A stretch of 6,262 nucleotides of DNA from Chloroflexota bacterium (GTDB taxonomy: Bacteria > Chloroflexota > Anaerolineae > Anaerolineales > UBA4823). Each line of letters opens with the position of its first letter. Positions within the stretch are counted from its first letter, which is position 1. This document shows positions 1-3,605 of this stretch, piece after piece. Where the stretch lies: contig JAUWLJ010000130.1 of the NCBI GenBank assembly GCA_030613705.1, positions 1-6,262 of the forward strand, written 5' to 3'. Under the pieces are notes generated by a model, which was not told the origin of the DNA, searched no databases, and saw only the letters and a program-made list of their open reading frames with translations. The position numbers and the translations under genes were made by a program.

Positions 1-1523
1 GGATCACGCTTGGGTTTCCACCCCTGGGGACGCTTGCCTTCATCGACCAGGTCCTGTCCGGTGAGGATGAATCCAACTCGATCCCTCTCCACCACACCAT
101 CAACAAGGTCGGAATGGGGCACCGCGCCAATAAAGATGAACAACGCGGCGGCTGGTCGGGTTTCCGATTTTCCAGTAGATTTGCTGCTAAAGGTGACTGA
201 TTCCAGCCGATCTGATCCCTCGACTCTCTCAACTTCAGTTTCGTCGAGCACCTCGATGTTTTCAATCCCCGCAATTTGCTTAACGAGATAAGCGGACATG
301 CTTCTTGATAACGAGCTGCTGCGAGAGAGCATGGTCACACTCCTGGCATAGCGGGCAAAGAACAGGGCTGCCTGTCCTGCAGAATTGGCGCCGCCGAGGA
401 CAAATACGTCCTGGTCTTTATAAGCAATCGCCTCCGCCAGTGAGGCACCATAATAAACTCCAGCACCGGAAAATTCCTCAACACCAGGTTTGTCAAGCTG
501 GCGTGTATTTACCCCGGTAGCAACCAGCAATGCATGACAGCTGAGCTGCGTATTGTCGCTCAAAGTGACATACCGGTAGGGATCTTCGACCCGCACTTTT
601 TCTACTCGCTGTGCGGTTAAGATCTCCACCCCGAATTTCTTAGCCTGGGTGGCGGCTCTTCGAGCCAACTCAGATCCACTGATCCCGTTGGGGAAGCCCA
701 AGTAGTTCTCGATGCGTGAGCTGGTGCCAGCTTGACCGCCGACAGCTTCACCTTCGATCATCAAGGTCTTCAACCCCTCAGACCCGCTGTAAACCGCGGC
801 TCCCAGCCCTGCCGGACCACCGCCAATGATGATCAAATCGTAGAATGGATCGGCAGCCTGAGTTTTCATGCCAATTTTTTCTGCCAGCTGGCGTGTTTCT
901 GGTTCAATCAGCACGCTGCCATCGGGAAAGAATATGATTGGTATACGCACATCACCACCTTCAACTGATTCAACCAACAGCTTCGCTTCGCGGTCTTTTT
1001 CAATATCCAACCACTGGTAGGGAACCTGGTTGCGGGTTAGGAAATCCTTAACTTTATGGCTGCTGTTAGACCACAGCGCGCCGGTAACCCGGATACCATC
1101 GTAAGGTACGCGCATCTCTGCCACCCAATCACTCAATAATTCATCCAGGAGCGGATAAAGTTTTTCCTCTGGGGGGTCCCACGGTTTTAACAGGTAGAAA
1201 TCAAGACCAATGGCGTTGATACTCTCAATGGCTGCCTCTGTGTCTGCGTAGGCGGTCAGCAGTACTTTCCTTGCCTCAGGGTAAAACTTCACCGCCCGGG
1301 CGAGGAATTCGGTGCCGCTCATATCTGGCATTCTTTGATCTACCAGGAACAGGGCGATCGCTGTATTGCGCTGCTTGAGCTTCAAAACAATGTCCAGTGC
1401 TTCGCCTCCAGATCCCACCTCGATGATCTGGTAATCCCTCTGATATTGGGACTGCAAATCCCGCCCCACTGCTTTGAGAACGACGGGTTCATCATCTACG
1501 CTCATGATTACTGGCTTCAGCAT
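1..1523 (-). CDS. Response regulator / thioredoxin-reductase-like flavoprotein fusion, 3' end outside window
   Basis: Reading leftward from ATG at 1523-1521, 507 codons are open to the window edge. Residues 1-130 are a CheY-like receiver: acidic pair D10-D11, phospho-acceptor D62 in LVDQRMPDMSG, T90 in LLTAYAD, and K113 in LLKPW. Residues 143-220 resemble a glutaredoxin-fold domain, but its active-site position reads LWSNSSH with no cysteine. Residues 226-507 are a thioredoxin-reductase-like FAD/NAD(P)H module: FAD motif GGGPAG at 234-239, GGQAG at 262-266, VATG at 334-337, and a second Rossmann motif LGGANSAG at 376-383. Where true thioredoxin reductases carry CATC, this protein has GASL (359-362), so it cannot do classical disulfide exchange. 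The family, usually named fused response regulator/thioredoxin-disulfide reductase, is about 550 residues, so roughly 45 C-terminal residues are missing, including the final FAD-binding segment. The start is set by AGGGAG seven to eight bases upstream; the ATG three bases further upstream hits a stop at once. The substrate is unknown; a redox or NAD(P)H-linked signalling role is inference. Confidence 0.93.
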   Translation of the reverse strand, partial: MLKPVIMSVDDEPVVLKAVGRDLQSQYQRDYQIIEVGSGGEALDIVLKLKQRNTAIALFLVDQRMPDMSGTEFLARAVKFYPEARKVLLTAYADTEAAIESINAIGLDFYLLKPWDPPEEKLYPLLDELLSDWVAEMRVPYDGIRVTGALWSNSSHKVKDFLTRNQVPYQWLDIEKDREAKLLVESVEGGDVRIPIIFFPDGSVLIEPETRQLAEKIGMKTQAADPFYDLIIIGGGPAGLGAAVYSGSEGLKTLMIEGEAVGGQAGTSSRIENYLGFPNGISGSELARRAATQAKKFGVEILTAQRVEKVRVEDPYRYVTLSDNTQLSCHALLVATGVNTRQLDKPGVEEFSGAGVYYGASLAEAIAYKDQDVFVLGGANSAGQAALFFARYARSVTMLSRSSSLSRSMSAYLVKQIAGIENIEVLDETEVERVEGSDRLESVTFSSKSTGKSETRPAAALFIFIGAVPHSDLVDGVVERDRVGFILTGQDLVDEGKRPQGWKPKRD

Positions 1524-1564
1524 TTCATCTCTCCCTTGATTAAGAAAATTTGTCTTGCAATATA

Positions 1565-1615
1565 TTAAAAAACCGCCAACGCGCGGCTAGCGGAATACAC
1601 GTAACAACATGCCAT
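1565..1615 (-). CDS. Possible 16-codon leader peptide with tandem Cys codons
   Basis: Inside the predicted leader of the flavoprotein gene, an ORF starting at 1615 reads MACCYVYSASRALAVF and stops with TAA at 1567-1565, directly after the T-run of the hairpin at 1573-1593. A purine-rich AGGTGGGAG lies immediately upstream. A second ATG at 1610, better spaced from GGGAG, gives the competing seven-codon MLLRVFR, stopping at TAG (1589-1587) inside the hairpin's first arm. Translation of either frame would enter the hairpin, which is the geometry of a translation-coupled attenuator. No homologue is recognised, and an ORF this short can occur by chance, so coding status is uncertain. Confidence 0.3.
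   Translation of the reverse strand: MACCYVYSASRALAVF
1567..1593 (-). terminator. Intrinsic-terminator-like hairpin in the leader of the flavoprotein gene (attenuator candidate)
   Basis: On the minus strand the 21 bases complementary to 1573-1593 fold with CCGCTAGC pairing to GTTGGCGG: eight pairs including two G-U wobbles, around a CGCGC loop. Six U residues (complement of 1567-1572) follow directly. This is a textbook intrinsic-terminator shape, yet it lies about 45 bases upstream of the start codon at 1523 and downstream of the predicted promoter. No leftward gene upstream needs terminating, because the neighbour on that side is transcribed rightward. An attenuator is therefore the simplest reading; a terminator for stray antisense transcription is the alternative. 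Confidence 0.55.
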
Positions 1616-1660
1616 CTCCCACCTGGAAAATATCTTCAATAAGTACATCTTGTCTCAATT

Positions 1661-1690
1661 ATTATATATAACTTGTACCCTTAAAGTCAA
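1661..1690 (-). promoter_or_regulatory. Sigma70-type promoter for the receiver/flavoprotein gene
   Basis: On the minus strand, TTGACT (complement of 1685-1690) is followed after 18 bases by a perfect TATAAT (complement of 1661-1666). Five of six -35 bases and all -10 bases match consensus. An overlapping TATATA gives an alternative spacing of 16. Transcription would begin near 1653 and run leftward, giving a leader of about 130 nt before the ATG at 1523. The AT-rich setting makes chance TATAAT matches more likely, but the paired -35 box and direction fit the gene. Confidence 0.65.
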
Positions 1691-1713
1691 CTTTGTTCCA
1701 GATTACACAATCT

Positions 1714-1732
1714 TCCGGAAACCGGATTTTTT
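1714..1732 (+). terminator. Small terminator-like hairpin facing rightward
   Basis: TCCGG (1714-1718) pairs with CCGGA (1722-1726) around an AAA loop and is followed by six T residues (1727-1732). The stem is only five pairs, so it would be weak. It lies about 120 bases upstream of the phosphotransferase start and upstream of that gene's promoter candidate, so it may block rightward read-through into the gene. The adjacent GAAAAATTTTC (1733-1743) is also palindromic. Confidence 0.35.
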
Positions 1733-1786
1733 GAAAAATTTTCAAGTTTAACAATCGGAAAATTCAGTGCGGAGCATACTCCGTGA

Positions 1787-1795
1787 TGATAGAAT
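1787..1795 (+). promoter_or_regulatory. Extended -10 promoter candidate for the phosphotransferase
   Basis: TGATAGAAT combines the TGn extension with TAGAAT, five of six bases of the -10 consensus. No clear -35 box sits 16-18 bases upstream. Transcription would start near 1802, about 50 bases before the ATG at 1854. This placement would exclude the upstream GTG at 1767 as the main start. Confidence 0.35.
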
Positions 1796-1853
1796 ATCCC
1801 TTTGCTCCAGGAGATTACGAAATCAATTTATCTGGGAATCAATCAATAAAACA

Positions 1854-2849
1854 ATGGAAAGGCGAATAAAAGAAAGGTTCAGCGATAAAATTCTAGATCA
1901 AGTGACGAAAGCTTACGGTATTCGAGATGATCACATCCGCCTGTTGGATGGATTTGAGAGCTTCATTTATGAATTCGACCGCCAGGGGCAGAGCTTCATC
2001 TTACGCATTGGACACAGTCTGCGGCGCAGTGAAAACCTCATCCGTGGGGAAGTTGATTGGATCAATTACTTATATCAGGGTGGGACCTCGGTTGCCAAAG
2101 CCATCTTGACGGTTAATGGAGAGCTGGTCGTACCAATTGCAGATGGTCATGGTGGGCATTTTCTGGCGACAGCTTTTGAGAAAGCTCCTGGTAAGCCTCC
2201 CAATAAAGACCAATGGGGTGAGGCTCTTTATGAACGATATGGTCGCCTGCTGGGAAGGATGCATGCCCTGGCAAAGACGTACATACCAACGGACCTTGCA
2301 TGGAAAAGACCAGAATGGGACGATCCAGAGATGCTGGATATCGAGGGTTGGTTACCGGATTCTGAGTCTTTGGTAACAGATAAATATCTCAACCTTAAGT
2401 CCCATTTGGATAGTCTCCCCAGATCGAGAGATTCTTATGGTCTGATCCACCAGGATGCCCATGGGGGGAATTTATTCGTGGATGATGAGGGTAAGATCAC
2501 GCTCTTCGATTTCGATGACTGCACTTACAGCTGGTTTATCAATGATATCGCCATTGTGCTGTTTTATATTGTTATGGGGGCTGAGGATCAAGCAGCCTTC
2601 ACCAAGGAATTTATGACTCATTTTCTCAGAGGCTATCAGGCTGAGAACCATCTCGAGGAGAAATGGTTGAAAGAGATCCCATCTTTCTTGAAGCTGCGCG
2701 AGATCGATTTATACGCCGTGATCCACCGCAGTATCGATGTTGATAACATTGATGACCCATGGGTGGCAAATTTCATGCGCAACCGCAAGGAACGGATCGA
2801 AAATGAAATCCCTTTTATCGATTTCGATTTTGCCTCACTGGCAAAGTAA
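1854..2849 (+). CDS. Phosphotransferase of the APH/choline kinase fold
   Basis: The 331-residue protein belongs to the aminoglycoside phosphotransferase superfamily (APH, PF01636), in the group that includes SrkA-like and homoserine-kinase-II-like small-molecule or protein kinases. The catalytic (Brenner) motif HQDAHGGN is at residues 199-206, with D201 the expected base and N206 a metal ligand. The second metal-binding motif is FDFDD, D219 matching the DFG aspartate. The N-lobe strand reads SFILRIG, with Arg where many relatives have the ATP-contacting Lys. LLGRMHAL in the central region is typical of the family. The substrate cannot be told from sequence, and nothing points to antibiotic resistance. 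The frame is open back to a GTG at 1767 (360 residues), but the ATG at 1854 fits family length, the N-terminus MERRIKERFSDKILDQ and the promoter candidate. Neither start has a good ribosome-binding site. It appears to be a single-gene unit: its neighbour on the left is divergent, and 756 bases separate it from the next gene. Confidence 0.9.
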   Translation: MERRIKERFSDKILDQVTKAYGIRDDHIRLLDGFESFIYEFDRQGQSFILRIGHSLRRSENLIRGEVDWINYLYQGGTSVAKAILTVNGELVVPIADGHGGHFLATAFEKAPGKPPNKDQWGEALYERYGRLLGRMHALAKTYIPTDLAWKRPEWDDPEMLDIEGWLPDSESLVTDKYLNLKSHLDSLPRSRDSYGLIHQDAHGGNLFVDDEGKITLFDFDDCTYSWFINDIAIVLFYIVMGAEDQAAFTKEFMTHFLRGYQAENHLEEKWLKEIPSFLKLREIDLYAVIHRSIDVDNIDDPWVANFMRNRKERIENEIPFIDFDFASLAK

Positions 2850-2853
2850 TCTT

Positions 2854-2921
2854 CTGCTCGAGCAGGGTCTGTGACCCTGCGTTATGGTTACGGTTGTCGC
2901 AGACCCCCTGAGAGCGGGGGG
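2854..2921 (+). repeat. Overlapping inverted repeats after the phosphotransferase (possible terminator or structured RNA)
   Basis: Four pairings overlap here. CTGCTCGAGCAG (2854-2865) is a perfect 12-base palindrome. GCAGGGTC (2862-2869) and GACCCTGC (2873-2880) form an eight-pair stem with loop TGT. CCCCC (2904-2908) pairs with the G-run at 2916-2921. GGGTCTG (2865-2871) is also complementary to CAGACCC (2900-2906), which is incompatible with both hairpins. The position just after the stop codon suggests transcription termination, but no T-run follows either strong stem, so this is not a canonical intrinsic terminator. A multi-copy palindromic intergenic repeat is an equal possibility. Confidence 0.5.
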
Positions 2922-3032
2922 TAAAACGGCTCATTGGCGTCTATAAAACCATATTTTGGGTCAGGTGCAAGTCCCGGAAACCAGCCGCCCCGCTATAAAG
3001 AACGGGACAGACTGCCCCGCAGCAAGTGCGGG
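2883..3032 (+). other. Structured region with B12-box-like sequence; degenerate cobalamin riboswitch considered
   Basis: AGTCCCGGAAACCAGCC (2970-2986) resembles the B12 box of cobalamin riboswitches (AGYCMGGAGACCKGCC), apart from one extra base and two substitutions. GGTGCAAGTCC (2964-2974) also resembles the other conserved aptamer string, GGTGnAAnTCC, but overlaps the first, whereas in a real aptamer they are well separated. Downstream, CCCG (2989-2992) can pair with CGGG (3003-3006), and CCCGCA (3016-3021) with TGCGGG (3027-3032). I could not place the rest of the aptamer core, and no cobalamin gene follows, so this may be a decayed element or a coincidence. Confidence 0.2.
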
Positions 3033-3074
3033 ATAAACTTATCAAAAGGGTATTTTTCTGACGAAATTTCCCTT

Positions 3075-3102
3075 CAAAATCCACCTGAAAAAGGGGGTTT
3101 TG
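3075..3102 (+). repeat. Hairpin with one bulged base
   Basis: CAAAATCC (3075-3082) pairs with GGGTTTTG (3095-3102) with one wobble. The stem continues past a bulged A as CCT (3084-3086) with AGG (3092-3094), around a GAAAA loop region. A-rich sequence follows on the plus strand and no T-run is seen on either strand, so it is not a clear terminator. Confidence 0.4.
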
Positions 3103-3185
3103 AGTAAATAAATAAAAAAAAATTATTTTGACCTCCATCAGATATGATCTCAATTCTATAGTTTACCGATGAACCAAGGATGGAA

Positions 3186-3229
3186 TTTCTCTACCCGAGA
3201 AAGAACTCCTTTCGCCTGAGGGAGAGGCG
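3186..3229 (+). repeat. Two adjacent small hairpins
   Basis: TTTCTC (3186-3191) pairs with GAGAAA (3197-3202) around TACCC. CGCCT (3213-3217) pairs with AGGCG (3225-3229) around GAGGGAG. Neither is followed by T residues. No gene is seen around them; function unknown. Confidence 0.35.
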
Positions 3230-3373
3230 CGCAATTGAAAACCAAATCATCATGGTTATTTATAGCACAAAAGTTCTATTTTGTCAATGATTAATCACAG
3301 GAAATCAAAACTGGAGTGCTAGGAAATAATCAATCAAGCCATTGCAAAGGAGGAACCGACATAGGTAACCACA

Positions 3374-3386
3374 GTGTAAATTACAC
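3374..3386 (+). promoter_or_regulatory. Perfect palindrome, possible operator
   Basis: GTGTAAATTACAC is a perfect inverted repeat of six-base arms about a central A, the size and symmetry of a dimeric regulator site. It lies about 145 bases upstream of the extended -10 at 3530, rather far for a simple repressor but possible for an activator. A second, shorter palindrome, TGATTAATCA, is at 3288-3297. No regulator gene is present to link to either. Confidence 0.25.
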
Positions 3387-3396
3387 AATTTTCAAC

Positions 3397-3446
3397 TCTC
3401 CCAGTACCAGGTGGGAAATCAAGCAAAATGCTTGATCAGGTGGAGA
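3397..3446 (+). repeat. Nested stem with strong inner hairpin
   Basis: ATCAAGCA (3418-3425) and TGCTTGAT (3429-3436) form a perfect eight-pair stem with an AAA loop. TCTCC (3397-3401) and GGAGA (3442-3446) could close an outer stem around it, and CCCA/TGGG (3400-3403 with 3412-3415) offers a competing side hairpin. No T-run follows. It could be a structured RNA or a protein-binding site. I tried to match it to SAM, glycine, cyclic-di-GMP and cyclic-di-AMP riboswitch signatures by eye and found none. Confidence 0.35.
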
Positions 3447-3529
3447 AGCGCACATCATTTCTTAAACGCTATGCATCCAGCTTCAAATCAGGAGGGAGAT
3501 CAAAATTCAAGATTCTGGGTAAATAAGAT

Positions 3530-3538
3530 TGATATAAT
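3530..3538 (+). promoter_or_regulatory. Extended -10 promoter for the propeller sensor gene
   Basis: TGATATAAT joins the TGn extension to a perfect TATAAT (3533-3538). No good -35 box lies at standard spacing, as is common for extended -10 promoters. Initiation near 3545 would give a leader of about 60 nt to the ATG at 3606. The AT-rich context lowers certainty somewhat. Confidence 0.5.
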
Positions 3539-3605
3539 ATATTACATTAAATCTCTTCCTTTCGTGCAATCCATATCTTAAGAATTACCTCCTCAGTCAG
3601 CAAAA

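Larger units (their letters stand above)
2850..3605. other. Long intergenic region without a convincing gene
   Basis: No reading frame here looks like a protein. The longest, on the minus strand at 2941-3153, has an unremarkable composition, no ribosome-binding site I can see, and crosses the hairpins. The region instead holds at least seven inverted repeats, a B12-box-like string, two Shine-Dalgarno-like sequences without a start codon (AAAGGAGG at 3346-3353 and AGGAGG at 3490-3495) and the promoter at 3530. Between 3230 and 3340 I see only AT-rich sequence with the palindrome TGATTAATCA. Confidence 0.7.

Noticed and set aside
10..968. Plus-strand frames of 70-93 codons opposite the flavoprotein gene
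   Set aside because: The minus strand carries an uninterrupted multi-domain protein with all expected motifs; the plus-strand frames are low-complexity shadows.
1767..1853. N-terminal extension of the phosphotransferase from GTG 1767
   Set aside because: The added 29 residues (starting MRSILRDDRISLCSRR) do not resemble the family, have no ribosome-binding site, and overlap an extended -10 promoter candidate.
2964..3060. Group II intron remnant, suggested by GGTGCAAGTCC
   Set aside because: No reverse transcriptase frame, no domain V-like hairpin and no intron boundary could be found.
2941..3153. Minus-strand frame of 70 codons in the intergenic region
   Set aside because: No recognisable domain or ribosome-binding site, and it runs through hairpin sequences; most likely chance.
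3361..3435. Short frame after the strong AAAGGAGG at 3346-3353, reading IGNHSVNYTIFNSPSTRWEI and a few more residues to TGA
   Set aside because: It would need an ATA start; the only GTG nearby is followed directly by TAA. Without homologues it is at best a decayed small ORF.
2850..3605. CRISPR array or insertion sequence in the long intergenic region
   Set aside because: No regularly spaced direct repeats, no transposase fragment and no terminal inverted repeats with target duplications are visible.
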